A stretch of DNA of 64,000 nucleotides from Erwinia persicina. Its GTDB lineage: Bacteria > Pseudomonadota > Gammaproteobacteria > Enterobacterales > Enterobacteriaceae. The DNA is taken from the NCBI RefSeq assembly GCF_014838825.1, contig NZ_JACYMO010000005.1, positions 1 through 64,000 on the forward strand, given 5' to 3'. This document shows, piece after piece, positions 16,071-23,351 of the stretch. Made by a program: the position numbers and the translations under genes. Positions within the stretch are counted from its first letter, which is position 1. Each line of letters starts with the position of its first letter. The notes beneath the pieces were generated by a model. It ran no database searches. It was not told where the DNA came from and saw only the letters and a list, made by a program, of their open reading frames with translations.

Positions 16071-16121
16071 ACCCGCTGTGCATCTTTGCAATAATAAGTG
16101 GCCTTACGCTAGCGGGGCGGA

Positions 16122-16161
16122 ATGACGTTTTTATTAACGACGGATGACGCTTGTAAGACAG
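16122..16161 (-). promoter_or_regulatory. Tandem PHO-box-like sites upstream of the Ugp-like operon
   Basis: Four 7-bp units start at 16122, 16133, 16144 and 16155, exactly 11 bp apart: ATGACGT, ATTAACG, ATGACGC and AAGACAG. Read leftward, the upstream pair is CTGTCTTACAAGCGTCAT, matching the 18-bp PHO box at 14 positions. The second pair is weaker. The spacing is that of PhoB dimers bound head to tail. Confidence 0.72.
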
Positions 16162-16920
16162 GGGGCGTCAGGCCTGACCGGATGGCGGGTCAGACGGCGG
16201 GAAACGGCCGGATTTTCTATTTTTTATTACTGGTATGAATAAATAATTATATTTTGCCTGATGAGGTGAAAGTATAATTACCGTATCTTTTTTATTGCAT
16301 TAAATAGATCTTTAAACCTTAAGGATGCGCAGGATTTATTCCATCTCAAAAGGGAGGTTTTACAGTAAATAGCGCGATTTATTACTTATTTTGATAATAA
16401 ACATGACTGTTTTGCCTATTTTTTTATGCTTTTGCCATTAGTGCTGAATAAGCCGGAAAGCTCAGTTTATACTAATGTTGAAATTAGCGGAGATAACTAA
16501 AAAAGCATATTTTTTCGACTATTTTATCATTTTTATGTGTTTTTCGATACTTTTTCCTGCCATTGTTAGGGTGGTTAATTTTTTTTACTTATTTTAATCA
16601 TGGGCTTAGTGTGGTTTTATGCGACTGTTTCTTCTGTTAGTGAATGGCCTTATCGATTAATAAAATTTATCGATATGATAATTTATTGTCACTTTACATT
16701 AATTACCTGCAATCCACAGACTTCTTCGCACTCTATCTCATTTAAAGAGGCTATTAAGACTCAGTGTAACGATTCCCGTAAATTATATTGCGTCATTTCC
16801 TGTCACTGAAATAACAATTATTTCTGGTGTGGAAGGCTTTGCTTTAAATAAATGGATGAGCAAAAGCAGCTGCCAGTGAGGTGACTGCTTAATTGTTTTT
16901 TATAAAAAGGAATTGCAGTG
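16162..16920. other. AT-rich non-coding stretch upstream of autotransporter
   Basis: No convincing gene is present. Base composition shifts sharply to AT near 16210. A near-palindrome occurs at 16659-16686, with TATCGAT repeated at 16651 and 16669. A clean inverted repeat lies at 16808-16824 (listed separately). The only sizeable open frame (16600-16809) has no ribosome binding site and an unlikely composition. The interval probably holds the autotransporter promoter and binding sites for H-NS-like silencing. Confidence 0.5.
16804..16829. promoter_or_regulatory. Inverted repeat upstream of autotransporter, candidate operator
   Basis: GAAATAA-CAA-TTATTTC (16808-16824) is a perfect 7-bp dyad. 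CAC (16804-16806) and GTG (16827-16829) extend it imperfectly. It lies about 97 bp before the start codon, a plausible site for the CaiF/GrlA-type regulator encoded downstream. There is no T-run, so it is not a terminator. Confidence 0.45.
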
Positions 16921-19900
16921 ATGAAAAAAAACAGTTTCAGGCTGAGTGCACTGACGGTCTCCGTTGTCGTTGGTATGAGTAGTGCTGCTTTCGCCGCCGG
17001 CGTAACGCCCGCCGTAAAAGATATCACCGCACTGAGCCATAATGGCCAGGGTCAGTACACTGGCGGAGGTTCAGTCTTTATTGGTGGCGATAACCTGACC
17101 GTGGTTAACGACACGCTTACCGGGTCCCGCTGGGTGAATATCAACCCTCGCACACCGGGATTTGAAGCCCTGCTGAACAGCAGCGGTTATAAAGGTTACA
17201 TGGACGCCAGCGCGGCCAGTCTCGAGGGCGACGTACATTATCTGATCAATGAAGACTATCAGCGTGCACTGCACGGTGAGCGCCAGGCCCATGCCGTCAG
17301 CCAGAACGGCTATTCGGTGCCGGTTGGCGTTGTTAACGGTCTGAAAATGGGCACGGCCGATCAGCGATATCAGAAATCGCAGTCCGTTACGCTTTACCAG
17401 CGTGATGCGGCGGGGGCTATCCAGTATAAGAAAAATGCAGATGACACCTTTGTGCTGGATCAGAGTGGCAATAAAATCCCTCTTACCGTGATCTCCTCCC
17501 TGGTGCTTGACCGCAATGCGGATGTCTATCTCAAGCCGGTAACCAGCGTGGGCGGTGATTTTGGCCTGCTGAATGCGGCGATCTATTCGAAAGTGGTTAG
17601 CCTGCAGAATGATGTTACCGCGGCCGTTGCCGTGAACGGTAATCTGCAGGAGAACACCGGCAATCAGCGTGCCCGCGATGTGCTGGTCATGAAAAATACC
17701 ATCATCGACAACACCCTGGATAAAGACGCCGTGCCCGTGGGCGCTTCCGGAATCAATGGTGACCAGCACGGTGATGAACACAAATACAGTGAGCGCCCGT
17801 TTGCCACTGGCCTGAGCATCAACAGCAGCAGCGTCGACCATCAGTTTGATAAAGACGGACAGATTGTCTCGTCCGGCGTGTTGACCCATCAGGTCGCCAG
17901 TTCGGCCAACGTGGTGCTGGATAATGCCCAGATTACGGCCAAAAACATCGCCGCCGTGCGCCATGATGATAACAACAACGGTGGTCATCATTATGATGCC
18001 TACGACCGTTATGCCGATAAGCGTTCTACGGCAGTGGCGATCACCGGTTCTGGCCTGTTTGTCTCTATTGCCAACCAGTCTACCCTCTCCGGTGGGGTAA
18101 ACCACGCCGGCAATGCCCTGAGCCTGTCCGGCCATGCCAACCGTGTTGATGTGAATCAGTCAACGCTCAACGGTAACGTCCAGTTGGATCATGACGGCTA
18201 TCGCCCGACCGTCACCGTGACCGTAGTGCGGGACAGCAAGACCGGCCATTACATCGCCAGTGGTGCGGCCGTGGCTAACAACAGCCTGCTTAACCGTGAG
18301 CATAACGGCACCACCCTGAATATCGCCAATAACAGTGTGGTTAATGGGGATATTACGGCTTCTGGGCAGACGGGATATTACGTTCAACTGGTTGACGTGA
18401 CGGCGTCGGATGCGCCGGTGACGCTGACCGATGACGTGATCATTGGTTCAAGCTCGGCGACGGCGATTTATAAAAATGCCGTCAGCAGCGCTAATCAGAC
18501 GCTGCTGGCTAACGCCGGTGCCGCCTGGACGCCAGCGACCGTTAACCTCAACCACAGCACCCTGAATGGTCGCGTGGCGGGCATTACCTCTGTCTCGCAG
18601 CCTGATTTCATTGTGGGGGGGACGGATGTGCTGTCCCGTCATCCGGATTTCAACGTCACTAACGGTTCCGTATGGAATGCCGCAGCGACGGCAGATGGCG
18701 GCCTGGCAATCAGCGACGTGCACGATCTGAATCTCTCCGCTTCCACGCTGAACATGATCAACATGGAAACCGACAATGCGACACTGGGTGGCCGGGGCCG
18801 CTATGAAGATGTTGGCGCAGCGCGCGTTGTGGTACACGGTAACCTGACGCAGGATAAAGACAGTAAGGGCAACAACCTGACGTCACTGATTAACATCGGC
18901 AAGGCTGTGGCCGATCCGCTGCTGAACCTGGGTGGTGAGTACACCTACGGATCGATGCAGGTGAAAGGATCTGCGCAGGGCACCTACAAGCTGGCTATCG
19001 CTAACTCGGGCGTGGAACCCTATGTGAAACAGGGCTACATTGCCGATCGCGGTGACAAAAATGCGGCCAGCAAGTACAACCCGCACAGCTTTGTTAACTA
19101 TCAGGCCAGCGGCAGCAATGCACATTTCTACGGACGCACAGAAATGGGTGTCTGGCAGTATGATGCAGTCGACCAGTTAAATGACAAAGTGCACAACGAA
19201 CATAACGTGTACTTCAAAAATAACGGTCATCTGTCAAACAGCGCCGCGACGGCGTTAAGTATGGCGGCATCTCAGGTGAATGTGGCCAGTCTGGAAAATG
19301 AAGCGTTATCCCAACATATGAAAGCCTCGCGTCACGCGATGGACGATGGTGGCGTCTGGCTCTCTTACTTTGGCGGTAAGAGCAAAAATACCACCAGCGC
19401 AGGCGCAGGCTACTCTCTGGATACCAACGGCGTGATGCTGGGTGTGGATAACCTGTTTGATGCCAAAAATGGCGGCAGCTGGTTAGCAGGCCTGGCGTTC
19501 TCTTCTGCACGTTCAGATATGAGCGTAATGAACAGCAGCGGCGACCTGGACAGCTACGGTGCGCAGTTCTATCTGTCCCGTCATTTTGACAACGGTCTCT
19601 TTGTTGATACCACCGCGCAGTTTGACCACTTCAGCAACAGCGGCGACGCCCGCACGCTCGATGGCCAGCGTTCACGCTCTGATTTCTCGGGCAACGGCTA
19701 CGGTTTGGGTATGACCGTGGGCTATACCTGGGCTGATAACGGTTACTTCGCAGAACCCTATATCAAAGCCACCGGTCGGACAATTGATGGCGCCCACTAC
19801 ACCATGAACAACGGTATGGTGGTTAACAGTGATGACTACAAATCGCTGCAGGGTGAGATTGGTGCCGACGTGGGTTACACCTTTGATATTAATCAGGGCT

Positions 19901-20136
19901 ACATCAAGCCTTATTTCCACCTGGCGGGTCTGAACGAATTTGCTGACAGCAATGAAGTGAAGCTGAATAACGTCACCATGAACAACAGCATTGATGGTGC
20001 GGCGGTTCAGGTGGGGGCAGGTGCCGAGGTGAAACTGATGAAGGATGTCGGTGGTTTCGCCAGCTTCAATTATACCAAAGGCGATGACATTGAGCGTCCG
20101 TGGCAGGCAAACGTAGGGGTCAGTTACTCCTGGTGA
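16921..20136 (+). CDS. Type Va autotransporter, large surface protein
   Basis: This 1071-residue protein is a classical autotransporter. A signal peptide (1-26, ending AFA) precedes a passenger of about 750 residues. The passenger has many Asn/Thr/Ser-rich beta-helix repeats, including recurring STLNG motifs near residues 410-560. A linker (about 770-800) leads to the 12-strand translocator barrel, from about 805 (GVWLSYFGGKSKN) to the terminal YSW. No protease triad or lipase motif is visible, so adhesion or aggregation is likelier than enzymatic activity. AAAAGGA upstream suits the ATG at 16921; GTG at 16918 is the alternative. It sits between an AT-rich upstream region and a CaiF/GrlA-type regulator gene, consistent with acquisition by transfer. 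Confidence 0.9.
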   Translation: MKKNSFRLSALTVSVVVGMSSAAFAAGVTPAVKDITALSHNGQGQYTGGGSVFIGGDNLTVVNDTLTGSRWVNINPRTPGFEALLNSSGYKGYMDASAASLEGDVHYLINEDYQRALHGERQAHAVSQNGYSVPVGVVNGLKMGTADQRYQKSQSVTLYQRDAAGAIQYKKNADDTFVLDQSGNKIPLTVISSLVLDRNADVYLKPVTSVGGDFGLLNAAIYSKVVSLQNDVTAAVAVNGNLQENTGNQRARDVLVMKNTIIDNTLDKDAVPVGASGINGDQHGDEHKYSERPFATGLSINSSSVDHQFDKDGQIVSSGVLTHQVASSANVVLDNAQITAKNIAAVRHDDNNNGGHHYDAYDRYADKRSTAVAITGSGLFVSIANQSTLSGGVNHAGNALSLSGHANRVDVNQSTLNGNVQLDHDGYRPTVTVTVVRDSKTGHYIASGAAVANNSLLNREHNGTTLNIANNSVVNGDITASGQTGYYVQLVDVTASDAPVTLTDDVIIGSSSATAIYKNAVSSANQTLLANAGAAWTPATVNLNHSTLNGRVAGITSVSQPDFIVGGTDVLSRHPDFNVTNGSVWNAAATADGGLAISDVHDLNLSASTLNMINMETDNATLGGRGRYEDVGAARVVVHGNLTQDKDSKGNNLTSLINIGKAVADPLLNLGGEYTYGSMQVKGSAQGTYKLAIANSGVEPYVKQGYIADRGDKNAASKYNPHSFVNYQASGSNAHFYGRTEMGVWQYDAVDQLNDKVHNEHNVYFKNNGHLSNSAATALSMAASQVNVASLENEALSQHMKASRHAMDDGGVWLSYFGGKSKNTTSAGAGYSLDTNGVMLGVDNLFDAKNGGSWLAGLAFSSARSDMSVMNSSGDLDSYGAQFYLSRHFDNGLFVDTTAQFDHFSNSGDARTLDGQRSRSDFSGNGYGLGMTVGYTWADNGYFAEPYIKATGRTIDGAHYTMNNGMVVNSDDYKSLQGEIGADVGYTFDINQGYIKPYFHLAGLNEFADSNEVKLNNVTMNNSIDGAAVQVGAGAEVKLMKDVGGFASFNYTKGDDIERPWQANVGVSYSW

Positions 20137-20151
20137 TTGCCTGTTAATTTT

Positions 20152-20182
20152 CCCCCGCCTTTGGTCTGAGGCGGGGGGTTTT
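20152..20182 (+). terminator. Terminator after autotransporter
   Basis: CCCCCGCCT pairs perfectly with AGGCGGGGG across an 8-nt loop, followed by TTTT. It lies 15 bp after the autotransporter stop and just before the regulator start, so the regulator needs read-through or its own promoter. Confidence 0.92.
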
Positions 20183-20188
20183 CCGGCT

Positions 20189-20665
20189 ATGGATAGCAAC
20201 TATATGAAGAAAAAGATCGTAGCGTCGGCACAGAAGCAGCAAGTGAAATTCGTTAAAACTGTCTCACAAAGTAACCATGATGGCGGGCTCATTCCTGAAG
20301 AGCTGAGTGAATATGCCAACAGGCCGCTTTATATCCTGATCGCGCTGTGGTGCCGCCGTCAGCATAAATGGATAGACCGCAAACAAATCTCCGCCGCGTT
20401 TGCGATCACCGAACGCCGTGCTTCCTTCCTGATATCCTACATTATCCGTAAAAATGAGATTATTCATTGCCAGACGCGTAAAATTAAAGCGCAGGGTTCA
20501 CGGCATATGTGTCATGAGATCCTTATTGAACAGGTCTTTTTAACGCCTGAAAACGGAAAAAAGACCCCTCAAAATCAAGCCAGAGCTAAGCGCCGTCCGC
20601 GTGAAAATACCTGTCGTCACGACATGCGCTGGTTGCTCAGCCGCGCAATATCCGGTAAATCATAA
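20189..20665 (+). CDS. CaiF/GrlA-family transcriptional regulator
   Basis: This 158-residue basic protein matches the CaiF/GrlA family: an N-terminal helix-turn-helix region (about 45-95) with PLYILIALWC, WIDRKQISAAFAI and RASFLISYIIRKN, followed by the IHCQTRK strand. CaiF controls carnitine genes and GrlA the LEE island; other members sit beside fimbrial or autotransporter genes. The C-terminal 50 residues are Arg/Lys rich. Start choice is uncertain: ATG 20189 falls right after the terminator hairpin, and ATG 20204 (MKKKIV) is equally possible. It probably controls the autotransporter upstream. Its stop overlaps the tail of the converging membrane-protein gene by six bases. Confidence 0.75.
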   Translation: MDSNYMKKKIVASAQKQQVKFVKTVSQSNHDGGLIPEELSEYANRPLYILIALWCRRQHKWIDRKQISAAFAITERRASFLISYIIRKNEIIHCQTRKIKAQGSRHMCHEILIEQVFLTPENGKKTPQNQARAKRRPRENTCRHDMRWLLSRAISGKS

Positions 20666-21304
20666 CGTAGTGTCAGGTGCGGTCCGTGAGTGCCTGACGT
20701 TGCGCTTTCCCTGCCACAGGTAACTGAGGGTGGCAAACAGGCACAGTGAGTACCCCAGCAGTTCACTCCCTTCTTCAGCCATGTTTTTCACCGTGCGGTT
20801 ATAGCCCTCCAGCATCAGATGTTCCCAGAGCTGATGCATACCGAACAGGCGGGAGAAAACCAGAATCGTCAGCATTCCCGCCGTCATCAAACCCCATGCC
20901 GGGTGAGTCATAAAGGCTGCCAGACCCGGGACGATGCCGCGCGCATCCCGCAGTGCCAGCGCAAGGCAGGCCAGCGCTAAGGCCAGAGCAAACCAGAACC
21001 AGCTACCGTGCGTGATCTTATCAAACAAAAAATCCAGCTCGCGGATCAACATGCAGCTGAAGAAACCGCCGACCAGCACCATCACCGGGCGCTGGAGCGG
21101 GGAACGCCAGGCACGGTGAAAGAACATCAGCGCGATCGCCGCCAGCATTGTTTCCTGAGCGATTTCCGTGAATGAGGTTTCGTGGACTGCATTGTTCATC
21201 CACACCACATCAATAAATACCAGTCCCATCATCATACTGAGGAACAGGGCAGACCCTAAAAATGCGAATGTTTTATTTTTTATTATGGTTAAGTCAGTAG
21301 ACAT
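20660..21304 (-). CDS. Unknown polytopic inner-membrane protein
   Basis: I do not recognise this 214-residue protein. It has about six hydrophobic segments (near residues 14-35, 48-63, 70-90, 100-120, 128-150 and 183-200). Acidic patches fall in loops (HETSFTEIAQET and NMAEEGSELLG), and a conserved-looking His-rich turn (MHQLWEHLM) precedes the last helix. The second and sixth segments carry similar E-x-x-E motifs, which could form a polar site in the membrane. GGGAGG upstream is a strong ribosome binding site but lies inside a predicted hairpin. It is downstream of, and in line with, the HD-domain gene, so they may be co-transcribed. Confidence 0.7.
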   Translation of the reverse strand: MSTDLTIIKNKTFAFLGSALFLSMMMGLVFIDVVWMNNAVHETSFTEIAQETMLAAIALMFFHRAWRSPLQRPVMVLVGGFFSCMLIRELDFLFDKITHGSWFWFALALALACLALALRDARGIVPGLAAFMTHPAWGLMTAGMLTILVFSRLFGMHQLWEHLMLEGYNRTVKNMAEEGSELLGYSLCLFATLSYLWQGKRNVRHSRTAPDTTL

Positions 21305-21305
21305 A

Positions 21306-21334
21306 TTGCCTCCCAGTGATCAATTGGGGGGCAA
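21306..21334 (-). promoter_or_regulatory. Hairpin that covers the ribosome binding site of the membrane-protein gene
   Basis: On the minus strand TTGCCCCCCA can pair with TGGGAGGCAA through nine of ten positions (one C-A mismatch), with a 9-nt loop. The 3' arm contains the GGGAGG ribosome binding site and ends one base before the ATG at 21304. This is the layout of RNA thermometers and other translational switches. Confidence 0.5.
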
Positions 21335-21428
21335 TGATAGGGATGTTAACTGACAGAACTAGCCATTTTATGCGGTTGTCGTGACCACCGCACATAATGT
21401 CATGTATCGCACGATTTTTTAAGTTAAC

Positions 21429-22019
21429 TCATTGTTGTATATGGTATTTATTTTCCTGTTTTTCAAACCACTCAGGGGTGACATGCCAGGGGGCCTGGTG
21501 GAGCTGCGCGATCCCCTGTTCAATGACCTGGTCTGCCATCCGGTGCAGGGTTGCATTGCCATCGGTCAGCAGGCGAATTTGTATTCGTTTTTCTATCAGA
21601 TACACCCGTGCAAAATGGGGATCGTAATGAATGATGGATCGCGTGTTGTCGATGATGTCTGCCAGCTTAATGGTCTGCGCATCGGCTGAGGCCTGCTGAG
21701 TATGGCGGAAATGCGCCACCTTGCGTGCCGTACGGTTCTGCCCGGCGCTGGCACCTTTGTTGGTCAGCATTTCTACCAGCGAAGCAACCCGGTCGCCGAA
21801 GTGGGTACGGATATCCTCCAGCGTGCTGGGGGTGTCTTCCACGGTGTCGTGCAGCCACGCGGCGGCCAGCATCTCTTCATCGTCACTGACGCTGCGCACC
21901 AGTTCAGCCACGGCGGCCGGATGCACTATATAGGGTTCATCGGTATACTTTCGTCGCTGCCCGGCTTCTGCATGGGCTTTGCTGGCGTAGCGCTGTGCCT
22001 GTTCTTCCAGTGTCTGCAT
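21429..22019 (-). CDS. Small HD-domain alarmone hydrolase (MESH1/SAH-like)
   Basis: This 196-residue cytoplasmic protein is a stand-alone HD phosphohydrolase of the RelA/SpoT hydrolase type. Metal and substrate residues are visible: His33 (IVHP), His57-Asp58 (WLHDTVEDT, with Glu61-Asp62) and Asp121 (KLADIIDN). RKYTDEPYIVHP is the family's nucleotide-binding segment. Related small hydrolases remove pyrophosphate from (p)ppGpp, and some act on NADPH. There is no synthetase, TGS or ACT domain. GGGAG upstream supports the ATG at 22019; the longer frame to 22064 would run into the shared promoter. It is divergent from ohrR across 61 bp that contain an OhrR-type operator, so peroxide-linked control is possible. 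Confidence 0.85.
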   Translation of the reverse strand: MQTLEEQAQRYASKAHAEAGQRRKYTDEPYIVHPAAVAELVRSVSDDEEMLAAAWLHDTVEDTPSTLEDIRTHFGDRVASLVEMLTNKGASAGQNRTARKVAHFRHTQQASADAQTIKLADIIDNTRSIIHYDPHFARVYLIEKRIQIRLLTDGNATLHRMADQVIEQGIAQLHQAPWHVTPEWFEKQENKYHIQQ

Positions 22020-22052
22020 ATTACACTCCCTGATAATAAAGTTGCTTGCAAA

Positions 22053-22074
22053 TATATAGCGCACTATTTATATT
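22053..22074. promoter_or_regulatory. OhrR operator candidate 1 (HD gene / ohrR)
   Basis: A 22-bp AT-rich element with the core GCGCACTAT lies between the HD gene and ohrR. The same core, in reverse orientation and with matching AT flanks (about 17 of 22 positions shared), lies before ohr. Binding here would repress ohrR and probably the divergent HD gene. Confidence 0.68.
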
Positions 22075-22080
22075 GTTGTC

Positions 22081-22539
22081 ATGACTAAAGATAAAGATGA
22101 CAAAAAAGCAGCGGATGCGCCACTGTTGCTCGATCAGCAGATGTGCTTCGCTCTTTACTCCGCCAACCTGGCGCTGCATAAGCTCTACCGGCAGCTGCTG
22201 GCTCCGCTGGAGATCACCTATCCTCAGTACCTGGTGATGATGGTACTGTGGGAGCGCGATGACGTAACCGTATCGGAAATCGGCGAGCGGCTGTTTCTTG
22301 ACTCCGCTACCCTGACTCCGCTGCTGAAGCGCCTGGAGACGGCGGGCCTGTTACACCGCCTCCGCTCGCGTAAAGATGAACGCCAGGTGGTGGTCACCCT
22401 GACCGATGCCGGGCGTGAACTGCGCATGAAGGCGCTGGATATTCCCGAGTCAGTCCGCTGTGCTTCGGCCTGTGAGCTGGAGACACTTCAGTCACTGAAG
22501 GGCGAACTGGAAATACTCCGCGATAACCTTAACCGCTGA
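22081..22539 (+). CDS. ohrR: MarR-family organic peroxide sensor OhrR
   Basis: This 152-residue dimeric winged-helix repressor has the OhrR hallmark: a reactive cysteine near the N-terminus (Cys22 in [15 protein letters not shown]), where organic hydroperoxides oxidise it and release DNA. The [14 protein letters not shown] helix is the one whose Tyr residues hydrogen-bond the Cys in known OhrR structures. The wing DER(Q)VVVTLT is at about 99-107. A second Cys pair (Cys118, Cys122) could form the partner thiol of two-Cys types. It precedes ohr by 92 bp, and matching operators flank it, implying autoregulation. Confidence 0.92.
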   Translation: MTKDKDDKKAADAPLLLDQQMCFALYSANLALHKLYRQLLAPLEITYPQYLVMMVLWERDDVTVSEIGERLFLDSATLTPLLKRLETAGLLHRLRSRKDERQVVVTLTDAGRELRMKALDIPESVRCASACELETLQSLKGELEILRDNLNR

Positions 22540-22575
22540 CGGCGGTGAAGGTTGCGCATAACGCTATGCTGTAAC

Positions 22576-22597
22576 AATGTATATAGTGCGCGATTTA
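22576..22597. promoter_or_regulatory. OhrR operator candidate 2 (ohr promoter)
   Basis: An element with AGTGCGC, the reverse complement of the core before ohrR, lies 35 bp before the ohr start codon. The shared core and flanks support OhrR binding at both sites. Confidence 0.68.
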
Positions 22598-22631
22598 ATC
22601 GCTCGTAAAATAAACCAACAGGAAGCTCACC

Positions 22632-23060
22632 ATGTCTTTAGAAAAAGTTGTATACCGTGCAAAAGCAAAAGCCACCGGTGGCCGTGAAGGCCGTGCGACC
22701 TCCTCCGACGGCGTGCTGGATCTCCAGCTTGGCCTGCCAAAAGAGATGGGCGGGGCGGGCGGTAACGTCACTAACCCGGAACAGCTGTTTGCTGCTGGCT
22801 ACTCGGCCTGTTTCCTCGGGGCGATGAAGTTTGTCGCCGGGCGTGACAAACTGGCCATGCCAAAAGAGGCGTTCGTGGAAGGCGAAGTGGGTATCGGCCC
22901 GTTGCCGACCGGTTTTGGCATTGAGGCGACACTGAACATCCACCTGCCGGGCATGGACAGCGCTGATGCACAGAAACTGGTTGATGCTGCCCATATCGTT
23001 TGTCCTTACTCGAATGCCACCCAGGGCAATATCGACGTGACGTTGACGATCATTAACTAA
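22632..23060 (+). CDS. ohr: Organic hydroperoxide resistance protein
   Basis: Ohr is a cytoplasmic Cys-based peroxidase that reduces fatty-acid and peroxynitrite-derived hydroperoxides using lipoylated proteins. The 142-residue length is exact for the family. The peroxidatic Cys60 ([10 protein letters not shown]) and resolving Cys124 (VCPYSNAT) are present, with Arg21 of the N-terminal segment available to complete the active site. AGGAAGC upstream supports the ATG. It forms a regulatory unit with ohrR, and a GC hairpin follows it. Confidence 0.96.
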   Translation: MSLEKVVYRAKAKATGGREGRATSSDGVLDLQLGLPKEMGGAGGNVTNPEQLFAAGYSACFLGAMKFVAGRDKLAMPKEAFVEGEVGIGPLPTGFGIEATLNIHLPGMDSADAQKLVDAAHIVCPYSNATQGNIDVTLTIIN

Positions 23061-23067
23061 GTCCCTG

Positions 23068-23087
23068 ACCGGGGCTGAGGCCCCGGT
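23068..23087 (+). terminator. Hairpin after ohr
   Basis: ACCGGGGC and GCCCCGGT form a perfect 8-bp stem with a TGAG loop, seven bases after the ohr stop. The T-run is weak, so termination may be partial. Confidence 0.65.
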
Positions 23088-23351
23088 GATGTTCCTGCCT
23101 TGTGTGCCATCCTCCCGCTGTCACCCCTTCTGCGGGTTTAAACGTAAAAATGCCAAAATTTTCGTTGTTCACAGACTAACGTCCCTGAGTGTGTTTAACT
23201 ACGTCCCCTACTTTTCTTATCAGATTCCTCTGGTTATGGGCGGCCTTAAGGTTTATCGGTGTTATTACCGAACTCTGGGGCAGTGCCAGGGTCTGATTAG
23301 CGTTCAGATCGTTTTAGCACTCGTTTAGGTTACGCCAGGATTAAAGGTCCA

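Noticed and set aside
16600..16809. 69-codon open frame upstream of the autotransporter
   Set aside because: No ribosome binding site, very AT-rich, and product composition unlike a folded or exported protein.
17071..18135. 354-codon open frame on the - strand
   Set aside because: It lies fully inside the autotransporter passenger on the opposite strand; repeated Asn/Thr codons of the passenger keep that frame open by composition.
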